Shown here: positions 1 to 9,526 of the stretch, piece by piece
Layout: each line of letters starts with the position of its first letter
Numbering within the stretch: the stretch's first letter is position 1
Source of the DNA: Sporosarcina globispora
GTDB lineage: Bacteria; Bacillota; Bacilli; Bacillales; Cytobacillaceae
Assembly (NCBI RefSeq): GCF_001274725.1
Contig: NZ_LGUF01000007.1
Location: 1,805,629 to 1,869,628, forward strand
Direction of reading: 5' to 3'
DNA length: 64,000 nucleotides
Notes under the pieces: generated by a model
Told to the model about the DNA's origin: nothing
The model's input: the letters and a program-made list of their open reading frames with translations, nothing else
The model's database searches: none
Made by a program: the position numbers and the translations under genes

Positions 1-2
1 GT

Positions 3-314
3 TCATTGCGTATTTTCGAAAGAGACGTTCAAGAGAAAATGTTCAGTGTGCTTGGCTTTTCGAAAGAGGAAGCTGTTGAACAGTTTGGATTCCTGCTTGA
101 AGCATTTGAATATGGCACTCCTCCGCATGGCGGAATCGCCCTTGGTTTAGACAGACTTGTGATGCTGCTGGCTGGCAGAACAAATCTAAGAGATACAATT
201 GCATTCCCTAAAACAGCCAGTGCGAGCTGTGTGCTTACAGAAGCTCCTGGTGAAGTAAGCCAGGCTCAGCTGGATGATCTGCACTTAGCACTTAATTTGA
301 AAAAAAGTGAGTAA
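3..314 (+). CDS. aspS: Aspartyl-tRNA synthetase, C-terminal end (partial)
   Basis: This is the last part of a class II aminoacyl-tRNA synthetase that charges tRNA-Asp (or tRNA-Asp/Asn) in the cytoplasm. The frame is open at the left edge and enters with S-L-R-I-F. Class II motif 3 is visible as [10 protein letters not shown], with the ATP-binding Arg, followed by [10 protein letters not shown], a typical bacterial AspS ending. About 103 residues are present of a protein usually near 590. Its place just before a 6S RNA gene and tcdA matches B. subtilis aspS-bsrA-yrvM. The start lies outside the window. Identification is firm. Confidence 0.95.
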   Translation, partial: SLRIFERDVQEKMFSVLGFSKEEAVEQFGFLLEAFEYGTPPHGGIALGLDRLVMLLAGRTNLRDTIAFPKTASASCVLTEAPGEVSQAQLDDLHLALNLKKSE

Positions 315-365
315 TTTCCTATAAAATGTTTATCAAATGAGAAATGTTGATTTTTCAGAAAATTA

Positions 366-410
366 AACCGGGAAGTAACTCCTGATTTTTAGGCCCGGTT
401 ATTTGATTTT
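366..410 (+). terminator. Possible aspS terminator
   Basis: An inverted repeat AACCGGG (366-372) and CCCGGTT (394-400), with a 21-nt loop, is followed by a T-rich stretch. It sits 50 bases after the aspS stop. The long loop and interrupted T-run make it a weak candidate. Confidence 0.45.
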
Positions 411-457
411 AGGGAAAAAGTGGATATAAAAGTTCAGATTAGCTCATTTTCATCAGC

Positions 458-486
458 TTGAAAAAGAAGAATCCGTGTGATATGAT
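458..486 (+). promoter_or_regulatory. Sigma-A promoter of the 6S RNA gene
   Basis: A -35 box TTGAAA (458-463) and a -10 box TATGAT (481-486) are separated by exactly 17 bases. The expected start is near 493, about ten bases upstream of the conserved 6S 5' end at about 503. This fits the processed 5' leader known for B. subtilis 6S-1 RNA. Confidence 0.75.
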
Positions 487-502
487 CATATCAATAAAAA
501 AG

Positions 503-686
503 AGTCCTGATGTGTTCGTTGTAAAACCTGAAATTTTGACCAACATTATTCCTTCGGGAGTCCGGAGTTTTCCCGCAGCGTAAAAGCCTCATGGATGAGG
601 ACTTACAAACGCAGGAAACAGGACACCCACCTGCTGAGTGCGGGTTCAAAACGAGGGCATCAACAGCGACGGCACGATTGGGACTC
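503..686 (+). ncRNA. bsrA: 6S RNA (6S-1/BsrA type)
   Basis: 6S RNA binds the sigma-A RNA polymerase holoenzyme by mimicking an open promoter and damps transcription in stationary phase. The 5' segment AGTCCTGATGTGTT, the central ATTCCTTCGGGAGT hairpin, the 3' side CCTGCTGAGTGCGGGTTC and the closing end TTGGGACT match B. subtilis 6S-1 RNA as I recall it. AGTCC at the 5' end pairs with GGACT at the 3' end to close the long rod. The position between aspS and tcdA (yrvM) is the same as in B. subtilis. The ends are set by homology and may be off by a few bases. Confidence 0.9.
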
Positions 687-707
687 TTTAATACATACGA
701 TTGATAG

Positions 708-737
708 AATCCATGCTTGTGAGCATGGATTTTTTGT
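708..737 (+). terminator. 6S RNA terminator
   Basis: A perfect stem ATCCATGCT (709-717) and AGCATGGAT (722-730) with a TGTG loop runs straight into a T-run. It ends the 6S transcription unit. Confidence 0.85.
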
Positions 738-974
738 TGTCCTGTTCATTATGATCGTACTTGGAACTGAGCTATTGTTGAAAATGTGATAAGGATTAAA
801 TAATATAGTGCTGTTAACACTATTGGAGAGAAAGTTCGATTTAAATGTGGTAAATTGTTTAATGTAATTAATCCTATAGAACTACTTGTTTTAAAATTCA
901 AGTATGATATATTCATTATCGGGTATTAGATAATACATGCTTTTTAAATTACATTTGATGGAGTTGATATATAT

Positions 975-1736
975 ATGCTTCACCAATTTTCCAGGAATGA
1001 ATTGGCTATTGGCAAAGAAGGCCTTGAAAAAATGAAAAATAGTACCGTTGCAGTACTGGGCATCGGCGGAGTTGGTTCCTTTGCTGCAGAAGCACTGGCG
1101 CGTTCCGGTGTTGGCCGGCTTGTGCTGGTTGATAAGGACGATGTTGATATTACTAATGTGAACAGGCAGATAATCGCTTTATTATCCACAGTGGGGAAAC
1201 CTAAGGTGGATTTAATGAAAGAAAGAATCAAGGATATCAATCCTGACTGTGAAGTTATTGCATTGAAGATGTTTTATACAGAAGAAACGTATGAGCAATT
1301 CTTTGAATATGGACTGGACTTTGTAGTCGATGCTTCCGATACAATTTCTTATAAGATTCATCTAATGAAAGAGTGTTTGAACAGAGGGATTCCAATGATT
1401 TCAAGCATGGGAGCTGCAAATAAAATGGATCCAACAAGATTCCAGGTTGCTGATATCTTTAAAACCCATACGGACCCGATTGCGAAGGTTATCCGCACGC
1501 GCCTTAGAAAAGAAGGGATCAGAAAAGGCGTACCGGTTGTATTTTCCGATGAAAGCCCGATCGTTATCCGGGAAGATGTCCGCAAAACAGTTGGTAAAGA
1601 CGATGCTGAAATCAGAAAGGCAAAAATGCCGCCATCTTCAAACGCATTTGTTCCGTCTGTTGCAGGATTAATCATGGCCAGCTATGTGGTAAGAGAGCTT
1701 TTAAGCGATATCAAAATTGCACGTGTGAATGACTGA
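975..1736 (+). CDS. tcdA: tRNA threonylcarbamoyladenosine dehydratase
   Basis: This is an E1-like ThiF/MoeB-fold enzyme that dehydrates t6A37 of ANN-decoding tRNAs to the cyclic form ct6A, using ATP. A Rossmann nucleotide loop GIGGVGS is at about residues 29-35. It is followed by VDKDDVD (52-58) and the NVNRQ motif (61-65), diagnostic for this superfamily. At 253 residues the length is normal for TcdA/YrvM, and no C-terminal rhodanese or ubiquitin-like part is present. The ATG has a GGAG ribosome site about 11 bases upstream. It stands alone between the 6S gene and a strong terminator. MoeB or ThiF proper are alternatives, but the genomic position favours TcdA. Confidence 0.92.
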   Translation: MLHQFSRNELAIGKEGLEKMKNSTVAVLGIGGVGSFAAEALARSGVGRLVLVDKDDVDITNVNRQIIALLSTVGKPKVDLMKERIKDINPDCEVIALKMFYTEETYEQFFEYGLDFVVDASDTISYKIHLMKECLNRGIPMISSMGAANKMDPTRFQVADIFKTHTDPIAKVIRTRLRKEGIRKGVPVVFSDESPIVIREDVRKTVGKDDAEIRKAKMPPSSNAFVPSVAGLIMASYVVRELLSDIKIARVND

Positions 1737-1737
1737 A

Positions 1738-1770
1738 AAAAGACCGGCTTTGTAGGCCGGTCTTTTGATT
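1738..1770. terminator. Bidirectional terminator between tcdA and the RsfA-type gene
   Basis: A perfect stem AGACCGGC (1741-1748) and GCCGGTCT (1756-1763) is flanked by an A-run on the left and a T-run on the right. It can therefore end transcripts from both convergent genes. Confidence 0.85.
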
Positions 1771-1796
1771 GTTAATGTTTTCTAAAACCTCTCCAA

Positions 1797-2315
1797 TCAA
1801 TGAACAGCTCTTTTTTCTCCATTGCTCCCATGCATCAGCAGCTGGTTGGCTTCCTTCAGGATGCTTGCCATTTCTTCATATTGAATAAGTTGATTTTTAA
1901 ATTCTGTTTCCTTGTCCATCAGCCTTCTAATTATCTGCTCATTTTGAAGCTTCAATTGGATATGTTCTTCATGCAGGCGTTTATTTTCTTCCGGCAGCTC
2001 TGAATTAGGCTGTGTTTTCACAAAGTTTCTTAAGAAGTGTATGACTTGAGCCAAATTGGCAGGGGGAACAGTGTCAGGAGATTTATTGGTTTGAATAGCA
2101 GCGTTATGGTTCGATGCTTTTTCAGATACATAATCTGTCCTTTTTTTAATGACCGTGTTCCATCGGTATTGGCAGGCTGACACTGTACGTCCGAGTTCGG
2201 TGCTTGCCTTTTTAAAAGCTGCAGCCTTCGGATCGCCATTTGATGTGTATTCGAGCACTGTCTCTTCCAGGAATTGATCCTCTTCTGATTTCCATAAGTC
2301 TTTCCGTTCCTTCAT
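1797..2315 (-). CDS. RsfA family Myb-like transcriptional regulator
   Basis: The N-terminal 55 residues form a Myb/SANT-like helix-turn-helix: MKERKDLWKSEEDQFLEE with conserved Trp, then TVSACQYRWNTV. This is typical of the RsfA/YlbO group of prespore regulators in Bacillaceae. Residues about 110-160 are rich in Leu, Gln and Glu and should form a coiled coil for dimerisation. I start it at the ATG at 2315 because GAGGTGGT lies 7 bases upstream; the open frame runs 36 codons further but begins with unlikely hydrophobic sequence. The length of 172 residues fits the family. In B. subtilis RsfA modulates sigma-F genes; whether this copy is the orthologue or a paralogue cannot be told here. Confidence 0.8.
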   Translation of the reverse strand: MKERKDLWKSEEDQFLEETVLEYTSNGDPKAAAFKKASTELGRTVSACQYRWNTVIKKRTDYVSEKASNHNAAIQTNKSPDTVPPANLAQVIHFLRNFVKTQPNSELPEENKRLHEEHIQLKLQNEQIIRRLMDKETEFKNQLIQYEEMASILKEANQLLMHGSNGEKRAVH

Positions 2316-2493
2316 TCCTTTAACCACCTCGAAAAATACGATTGTTAGGCTTATCGTCACCCTAATAGATGAAAATATTCCATTCTCAGTTGGTGAAAGG
2401 TAAAATAGCAAAGAGTAAGGCAAATTTTGATCCCGGTTTTAAAGACGTCTGTAAAGGGGACAAAACTTTAAAAGATGGGAGGAGGATACATAT

Positions 2494-3435
2494 ATGGATA
2501 CTCTTGTAGAAATACAGGATGTTACAAAAGTTATAAAAGGGAGAACCATCATTGATTCTGTAAGCTTTGAGGTGAAAAAGGGAGAGGTGTTCGGTTTCCT
2601 GGGCCCAAACGGTGCAGGTAAGACCACCACTATCCGAATGCTGGTGGGCTTGATCGGCATTACATCAGGGGATATAAAAATTCTTGGCAGCAGCATCAAA
2701 ACCGATTTTGAAAAGGCGGTTTCCCATATTGGAGCCATTGTCGAAAACCCTGAGATGTATAAGTTTCTGTCAGGCTATCAAAATCTGGTTCATTATGCAC
2801 GAATGTCGAAAGGGGTAACGAAGGAAAAAATTGATCAGACGGTTGAACTTGTGGGCCTCACAGATCGGATTCATGATAAAGTCAGGACATACTCGCTTGG
2901 CATGAGGCAGAGGTTAGGACTGGCGCAGTGTCTTTTGCATGATCCTAAAATACTCATTCTGGATGAACCTACGAATGGGTTAGACCCGGCTGGCATCAGG
3001 GAGATTCGGGATCACCTTAGGATGCTTGCAAGAGAAAGAGAAATGGCCGTCATTGTTTCAAGCCATTTATTATCCGAAATGGAAATGATGTGCGACAGAA
3101 TCGGCATCATACAAAATGGGAAATTGATTGATGTTCAGCACATCAGTGATTTTGTACAGGGAAAAGAAAAAGTCTATCAAGTAGAAGTGGATGATCCTGA
3201 AAAGGCAAATAGAATTTTAAAAGCTGCACAGCCAGAATTGCCAATACAGCTCACAGAAAATAGCGTGATTCTCCCGCTCGTCCGTGACGGCATACCTGAG
3301 ATGGTAAAAGAATTTGTCCGGGCAGATATTAAAATATTTGCGGTGCGTGAAGTAACTAAATCATTGGAAGATCGCTTTCTAGAGGTAACAGATTACAAAG
3401 GGGGTGCAAGTGATGCTCGGGCTGATTCGAAATGA
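2494..3435 (+). CDS. ABC transporter ATP-binding protein (ABC-2 exporter type)
   Basis: This is the cytoplasmic ATPase of an exporter. Walker A GPNGAGKTT is at about residues 37-45, the signature SLGMRQ near 135, and Walker B ILILDEPTNGLDP near 152-164. A switch-region His follows in SSHLL. The C-terminal 80 residues form the accessory domain usual in ABC-2/CcmA-like ATPases. The strong ribosome site GGGAGGAGG precedes the ATG. The next gene overlaps its 3' end by 23 bases, so the two are translated as a pair. The family includes bacitracin, lantibiotic and general drug or lipid exporters; the substrate cannot be read from sequence. Confidence 0.9.
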   Translation: MDTLVEIQDVTKVIKGRTIIDSVSFEVKKGEVFGFLGPNGAGKTTTIRMLVGLIGITSGDIKILGSSIKTDFEKAVSHIGAIVENPEMYKFLSGYQNLVHYARMSKGVTKEKIDQTVELVGLTDRIHDKVRTYSLGMRQRLGLAQCLLHDPKILILDEPTNGLDPAGIREIRDHLRMLAREREMAVIVSSHLLSEMEMMCDRIGIIQNGKLIDVQHISDFVQGKEKVYQVEVDDPEKANRILKAAQPELPIQLTENSVILPLVRDGIPEMVKEFVRADIKIFAVREVTKSLEDRFLEVTDYKGGASDARADSK

Positions 3436-4372
3436 ATGGATGAAAATCTTTAGGCGTCCGGGGACGTATGTCATGGTCGGACTGCTTTTAATCATGACGA
3501 CTGTTGCAGGCGCCTTTATAAAGTATCAGGAAAGCGGGGGGACTGTCCCCGATAATACAGAATGGAAAAGAGGTCTGCAAACCCAAAACGAAAGCTATCA
3601 AAAACAGCTTGAAGAAATGGGGGAAATGGCTCCCAGAGAAATGAAGGAACAGTATCAGAGAGAGATTGCCATTAACGAATACAGAATTGAGAATGATATT
3701 TCACCGAATCAGGAATACTCTGTTTGGGGGTTTGTATCAGATACCTCTCTGCTGATTGAATTTGCCGGTCTGTTCACTATCATCATTGCCGGTGGAATCG
3801 TGGCGAGTGAGTTTACATGGGGAACCATCAAGCTTCTCTTGATCCGGCCTATCAAAAGGGTTAAAATCCTAGGAGCAAAGTATATTACCGTTGTACTGTT
3901 TGGTCTGATGATGCTGGTGATCCTCTTTGGATATTCAGCACTTCTTGGTTCACTCCTTTTTGGACTCCCGGAAAAAGCAATTCCGTATTTAAATTATTAC
4001 AATGGAACAGTGACAGAACAAAGCATGGGGCTCCACCTGATTGGTTATTATGGTCTGAAATCCATAAATATGCTTATGCTTGCAACCATGGCTTTTATGA
4101 TCTCAGCTGTTTTCAGAAATAGCTCGCTGGCGATAGGGCTTTCATTGTTTCTTATGTTTATGGGAGGACAGGTAACAAGGCTGATCGCACTGAAATATGA
4201 TTGGGCAAAGTACAGCCTTTTTGCCAATACAGATCTGCTTCAATATTTTGAAGGAGTGCCAATGGTTCAGGGAATGACGATCGGATTTTCAATCATGATG
4301 ATTCTCATATACTTCCTTATTTTCCAGGTTCTATCATTCTGTGTGTTTAATAAAAGGGATGTTTCTGCTTAA
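3413..4372 (+). CDS. ABC-2 family permease subunit
   Basis: This is the membrane partner of the preceding ATPase. A short cytoplasmic N-terminus (MLGLIRNEWMKIFRRPGTY) leads into a first membrane segment at about residues 20-38. A long Glu/Gln-rich extracytoplasmic loop of some 80 residues follows, then about five further membrane segments. I chose the ATG at 3413, inside the end of the ATPase gene, because AAAGGGGGTG is 7 bases upstream; GTG codons at 3404 and 3410 are in frame but too close to that site. The layout resembles Bacillus lantibiotic-immunity or YhaP-like permeases. Substrate unknown. Confidence 0.85.
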   Translation: MLGLIRNEWMKIFRRPGTYVMVGLLLIMTTVAGAFIKYQESGGTVPDNTEWKRGLQTQNESYQKQLEEMGEMAPREMKEQYQREIAINEYRIENDISPNQEYSVWGFVSDTSLLIEFAGLFTIIIAGGIVASEFTWGTIKLLLIRPIKRVKILGAKYITVVLFGLMMLVILFGYSALLGSLLFGLPEKAIPYLNYYNGTVTEQSMGLHLIGYYGLKSINMLMLATMAFMISAVFRNSSLAIGLSLFLMFMGGQVTRLIALKYDWAKYSLFANTDLLQYFEGVPMVQGMTIGFSIMMILIYFLIFQVLSFCVFNKRDVSA

Positions 4373-4385
4373 AAGCGCACTATAG

Positions 4386-4417
4386 AAAAAGGTCTGGCAT
4401 AGCTGCCAGACCTTTTA
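4386..4417. terminator. Bidirectional terminator
   Basis: The 11-bp stem AAGGTCTGGCA (4389-4399) and TGCCAGACCTT (4404-4414) has a 4-nt loop. It is flanked by A-run and T-run, and separates the ABC operon from the convergent rarA. Confidence 0.85.
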
Positions 4418-5683
4418 AGATTTAAGAAGCTTTTCATAGACCGATGCTAATGCCTGTTCAAATTTGCCTGATTTCTTGGGCTGATAGTACACCTTGTTCT
4501 TTATTCTGTCAGGCAAGTACTGCTGTTTGACCCAGCCTGTTTCATAATCGTGAGGATATAGATAGCCGATGCCTCTGCCAAGCTCTTTTGCTCCTTTGTA
4601 GTGGGAGTCCTTTAAATGGTCGGGGACTTCACCGCTTTTGCCTGCGCGAATATCGGCTATTGCAGAATCCAAAGCTGTGTATGCTGAATTGGATTTTGGA
4701 GAGAGGCAGAGCTCAATGACCGCATTTGCAAGCGGAATCCTTGCTTCCGGGAATCCAATCCTTTCCGCTGTTTCGATGGCTGCAAGGGTTCTGGCTCCGG
4801 CTTGTGGTGATGCCAGTCCGATATCTTCATAGGCGATAACCAAAAGCCTTCTGCTTATGCTTTGCAGATCGCCTGCTTCAATTAATCTTCCTAAATAGTG
4901 CAATGCCGCATTTACATCGCTTCCGCGGATGGATTTTTGAAAACCGGATAAGACATCGTAATGGGCATCTCCATCTTTATCGTGTGCAAAGCTTTTTCGC
5001 TGAATGCACTCCTCTGCAACAGACAAATCAATCTTGATGATTCCTTCCTCATTTTCTTTTGTTGAGAGTACAGCCAGTTCCAATGCATTTAAAGAGCTTC
5101 TGACATCGCCATTTGAAGCTGAGGCAAGATGTGTCAGCGCTTCCTCAGTAACTTCAGTTTGTTTATTGCCAAGGCCTCGTTCCTTATCTTGCAAAGCCCT
5201 TGTTAGCGCTTTTTTTATATCATCAGCGGACAGCGGCTTAAGTTCGAAAATTTGGCAGCGGCTTCTGATAGCCGGATTTATTGCATGATATGGATTGCTG
5301 GTTGTGGCACCAATTAAAGTGATGCTGCCATTTTCAAGATAGGGCAGAAGAAAATCCTGCTTTCCTTTATCAAGTCTGTGGACTTCATCGAGCAGCAGAA
5401 TGACCTTTCCGGACATTTTGGATTCTGCAGCTACCACTTCCATATCCTTTTTATTGTTGGTTACAGCATTTAAAGTGCGGAAAGCATATTTTGTGCTCCC
5501 TGCAATGGCGCTAGCAATCGAGGTTTTCCCTATACCAGGGGGGCCGTATAAAATCATCGATGAAAGCTGTTTAGCCTGCACCATCCGATAGATGATTTTC
5601 CCTTCTGAAACAAGATGCTCCTGTCCAATGATTTCATCAATCGTTCTCGGCCTCATCCTGAATGCAAGAGGTTTAATGTTCAA
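4415..5683 (-). CDS. rarA: Replication-associated recombination protein A (AAA+ ATPase)
   Basis: RarA (MgsA/WHIP family, B. subtilis YrvN) is an AAA+ ATPase that acts at stalled replication forks. Walker A GPPGIGKT is at residues 47-54, Walker B LLLDEVH at 96-102, and sensor 1 TTSNP follows. The tetramerisation and C-terminal domains run to residue 422. I start it at the TTG at 5683: GGAGTG lies 6 bases upstream and the protein then begins LNIKPLAFRMRPRTIDEIIG, matching the family N-terminus. The open frame continues 29 codons upstream to an ATG at 5770 without family-like sequence. The gene is alone on its strand. Confidence 0.92.
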   Translation of the reverse strand: MNIKPLAFRMRPRTIDEIIGQEHLVSEGKIIYRMVQAKQLSSMILYGPPGIGKTSIASAIAGSTKYAFRTLNAVTNNKKDMEVVAAESKMSGKVILLLDEVHRLDKGKQDFLLPYLENGSITLIGATTSNPYHAINPAIRSRCQIFELKPLSADDIKKALTRALQDKERGLGNKQTEVTEEALTHLASASNGDVRSSLNALELAVLSTKENEEGIIKIDLSVAEECIQRKSFAHDKDGDAHYDVLSGFQKSIRGSDVNAALHYLGRLIEAGDLQSISRRLLVIAYEDIGLASPQAGARTLAAIETAERIGFPEARIPLANAVIELCLSPKSNSAYTALDSAIADIRAGKSGEVPDHLKDSHYKGAKELGRGIGYLYPHDYETGWVKQQYLPDRIKNKVYYQPKKSGKFEQALASVYEKLLKS

Positions 5684-5914
5684 AGTTATCACTCCAGCCT
5701 GCCTATCACTTTTTTGCAAATTTTTCGCTTTATTTTTAAGATACCATAACATACCTGGCTGCGAAATCAATTAGGCCAAAGTCAGCATTGTCCTCAGTTC
5801 AATCCCGGCCCGCCCTTTTCCTCCTAAAATATGCTATAATGTCAAAAGTCTATAATATTACTTAGGATTTAATTTTCATATATTTTTGCTGATCTTGCGG
5901 GGAGCGTTGGGCAC

Positions 5915-6601
5915 ATGTTACTGAAAAATAAAGGGCAAATCGGTCCCAGGTTTTTGGTTTATCTAACAGGGCTGCTTGTCATGAGCCTCGGGATTGTTTT
6001 GTTAATTACAGCTGATTTAGGGGCAACTCCCTGGGATGTTCTGCATGTTGGGCTTTACTACCAGCTTGGCCTGACGATAGGCAGCTGGTCGATCATTGTT
6101 GGGATATTCATATTAGCTGCTTCAGCACTTATTTCTAAGGAACTCCCACAGGTCGGAGCTTTCTTGAATATGATCCTGATTGGCCTATTTATTGACGCCT
6201 TTTTGCTTTTGCCATTTATGCAGACCCCTAATGGGCTGGCGGGGCAAATGGCCATGTTTGGTTTCGGCATAGTTATTTATTGCTACGGTATGGGACTGTA
6301 TATTTCGGCTCAGCTTGGGGCTGGGCCGAGGGATAGCCTGATGATTGCATTGACAGCAAAAACCGGCTGGAAGGTCAGAAATGTCAGAGCCTTAATGGAA
6401 GTTGCTGTACTGACGGTTGGATGGCAGCTTGGAGGCCCTATATTTTGGGGAACCATTGTGCTCAGTTTGACAGTCGGACCGATTGTCGGGGCAGCTTTGC
6501 CGCAGTGCCAGGCTTTAACTGACCGATTTTTGGCAAAGCTTATAGAAAAGGATATTCATGCGAATCAAATGCTTAAAGAAAAGGATAGAGGTGCAAGCTG
6601 A
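5915..6601 (+). CDS. YczE/YyaS/YitT-type integral membrane protein
   Basis: This polytopic membrane protein of 228 residues has about five to six hydrophobic segments. The repeated motif LGATPWDVL (about residue 30) and LGAGPRDSL (about 136) is typical of the YczE group, whose molecular function is unknown. The ATG follows GGGGAG by about 10 bases. Its stop overlaps the cymR start in TGATG (6599-6603), so the regulator is translationally coupled to it. In B. subtilis cymR is not preceded by such a gene, as far as I recall. A role linked to cysteine or sulfur compounds is only a guess from the coupling. Confidence 0.75.
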   Translation: MLLKNKGQIGPRFLVYLTGLLVMSLGIVLLITADLGATPWDVLHVGLYYQLGLTIGSWSIIVGIFILAASALISKELPQVGAFLNMILIGLFIDAFLLLPFMQTPNGLAGQMAMFGFGIVIYCYGMGLYISAQLGAGPRDSLMIALTAKTGWKVRNVRALMEVAVLTVGWQLGGPIFWGTIVLSLTVGPIVGAALPQCQALTDRFLAKLIEKDIHANQMLKEKDRGAS

Positions 6602-7020
6602 TGAAAATTTCTACTAAAGGCCGCTATGGTTTAACTATAATGATTGAATTGGCTAAAAAGCATGGTGAAGGCCCCACATCATTAAAGTCGATTGCTCAGA
6701 CGAATGATTTGTCTGAACACTATCTGGAGCAGCTTATAGCGCCGCTTCGAAACGCAGGTCTTGTTAAAAGCATCCGCGGTGCATACGGCGGATATATTTT
6801 AGGGAAAGAACCGACAAAGATTACTGCCGGGGACATTATCAGAGTTCTGGAAGGGCCGATCAGTCCGGTGGAAGGGATTGAAGATGAAGAGCCTGCTAAG
6901 AGAGAGCTTTGGATGCGTATCCGTGATGCAGTGAAAGATGTTCTTGATAACACAACGCTGGAGGACCTTGCCAGTCATACAGATACCGGCGATTCGGATG
7001 CTTATATGTTCTATATTTAA
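6601..7020 (+). CDS. cymR: Rrf2 family cysteine metabolism repressor CymR
   Basis: CymR is the master repressor of cysteine uptake and synthesis in Bacillus. It works in complex with O-acetylserine thiol-lyase CysK, which senses O-acetylserine. The protein opens MKISTKGRYGLTIMIELAKK and carries the winged helix up to about residue 65, with GAYGGYILGK as the wing. No Fe-S cysteine cluster is present, as expected for CymR rather than IscR. At 139 residues it is one longer than B. subtilis CymR. It is followed by iscS and mnmA, so the repressor sits upstream of sulfur-using genes in the same direction. Confidence 0.92.
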   Translation: MKISTKGRYGLTIMIELAKKHGEGPTSLKSIAQTNDLSEHYLEQLIAPLRNAGLVKSIRGAYGGYILGKEPTKITAGDIIRVLEGPISPVEGIEDEEPAKRELWMRIRDAVKDVLDNTTLEDLASHTDTGDSDAYMFYI

Positions 7021-7092
7021 TCCTTTATCAGGGGATAATTCAATGGGAAAAAGAATGCAAAAAGCAGGATGAAATGAAGTAGGTGAAACAGA

Positions 7093-8235
7093 TTGGAAAG
7101 AATATACCTGGACCATGCGGCAACCTCGCCAATGCATCCGGAAGTGATTGAACGTATGACTGAAGTCATGAAATCCGAATTTGGAAATCCTTCAAGCATA
7201 CATTATTTCGGGCGGAGCGCACGCCATATTATCGATGAAGCTAGATCCGATTTAGCAAGCAGTATTGGTGCAAAAACCAATGACATTATTTTTACAAGCG
7301 GCGGTACAGAAGCTGATAATCATGCAATATTTGGGATAGCTGAATCCTGCCGCCATAAGGGCAAACACATTATCACAACCCAAATTGAACATCATGCCGT
7401 TTTGCATGCATGCGAGGAACTTGAAAAGCAGGGTTTTGAGGTAACGTTTTTGCCTGTTGATCAAAATGGGCGTGTTTCTGTTGAGGATGTAATTGAAGCT
7501 TTAAGGGAGGATACCATCCTTGTAACCATCATGTATGGAAATAATGAAATAGGGACCCTACAGCCGATTAAGGAAATAGGTGAGGTATTAGCGGAACACC
7601 AGGCTAAATTCCATACAGATGCTGTGCAGGCATATGGGCTTGAAAAAATTGATGTGCAGGAATTGAGAGTGGATCTGCTGTCTGTCTCCGCCCATAAAAT
7701 AAATGGTCCAAAAGGGATTGGGTTTTTATATTCCCATCCTGATGTGAAACTTCCTTCCCGGCTTTTTGGCGGGGAACAAGAAAGAAAGCGCAGGGCGGGA
7801 ACGGAAAATGTCCCGTCTATTGCCGGCTTTCAGGAGGCTGTCCTGATCACTCAGCAGCAGATGGAGAATAAACGGGAAGAGCTGGATTCTTTTAAGCAGC
7901 TGTTCATGAATAAACTGAAGCAAGAAGATGCTGTATTCGAACTGAACGGATCACTTGATTATTCCCTGCCCCATGTTTTAAACTTAAGCTTTCCCGGAAC
8001 TAATGTTGAAGCCATCCTTGTTAATCTTGATTTGGCTGGAATAGCAGCATCAAGCGGGTCAGCCTGTACAGCAGGCTCGATTGATCCATCTCACGTACTT
8101 GTCAGCATGTTTGGCAAAGGATCAGAAAAGCTGCAGAATTCCATCCGTTTCAGCTTCGGCCTCTTTAATACAAAGGAACAAGTGGAAAGAGCTGCAGAAG
8201 ATACAGCCAAAATCGTAAAGCGGCTGACTAAATAG
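7093..8235 (+). CDS. iscS: Cysteine desulfurase (IscS/YrvO type)
   Basis: This is a PLP enzyme that takes sulfur from cysteine as a persulfide. The PLP lysine is K202 in SAHKINGPKG and the persulfide cysteine is C325 in SSGSACTAGS. The long loop around that Cys is the class I (IscS/NifS) type. The TTG start follows AGTAGGTGA; 380 residues is normal length. The next gene is mnmA, and in B. subtilis this pair, YrvO-MnmA, works directly together for 2-thiolation of tRNA wobble uridine without Tus relay proteins. The same dedicated role is likely here. Confidence 0.93.
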   Translation: MERIYLDHAATSPMHPEVIERMTEVMKSEFGNPSSIHYFGRSARHIIDEARSDLASSIGAKTNDIIFTSGGTEADNHAIFGIAESCRHKGKHIITTQIEHHAVLHACEELEKQGFEVTFLPVDQNGRVSVEDVIEALREDTILVTIMYGNNEIGTLQPIKEIGEVLAEHQAKFHTDAVQAYGLEKIDVQELRVDLLSVSAHKINGPKGIGFLYSHPDVKLPSRLFGGEQERKRRAGTENVPSIAGFQEAVLITQQQMENKREELDSFKQLFMNKLKQEDAVFELNGSLDYSLPHVLNLSFPGTNVEAILVNLDLAGIAASSGSACTAGSIDPSHVLVSMFGKGSEKLQNSIRFSFGLFNTKEQVERAAEDTAKIVKRLTK

Positions 8236-8295
8236 ATATGATAACTGAAAACATGCAAGTCTAAGCGTGGTTTCTAAAGAATTGAGGTGAAATAG

Positions 8296-9411
<1,116 letters not shown>

Positions 9412-9422
9412 GAAAAGACTGG

Positions 9423-9453
9423 ACCCCGATTCTTACATAGAATCGGGGTTTTA
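9423..9453 (+). terminator. mnmA terminator
   Basis: The perfect 11-bp stem ACCCCGATTCT (9423-9433) and AGAATCGGGGT (9439-9449) is followed by TTT-rich sequence, 12 bases after the mnmA stop. Confidence 0.88.
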
Positions 9454-9526
9454 TTATGGTAATAGCAGACAACGGAAAAGGGAAATTCAAATATGCTATA
9501 CTTTGATTTGAATGGAGTGATGAATC

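Noticed and set aside
595..789. Open frame of 64 codons overlapping the 6S RNA
   Set aside because: It lies inside the conserved 6S structure and its terminator and has no ribosome site.
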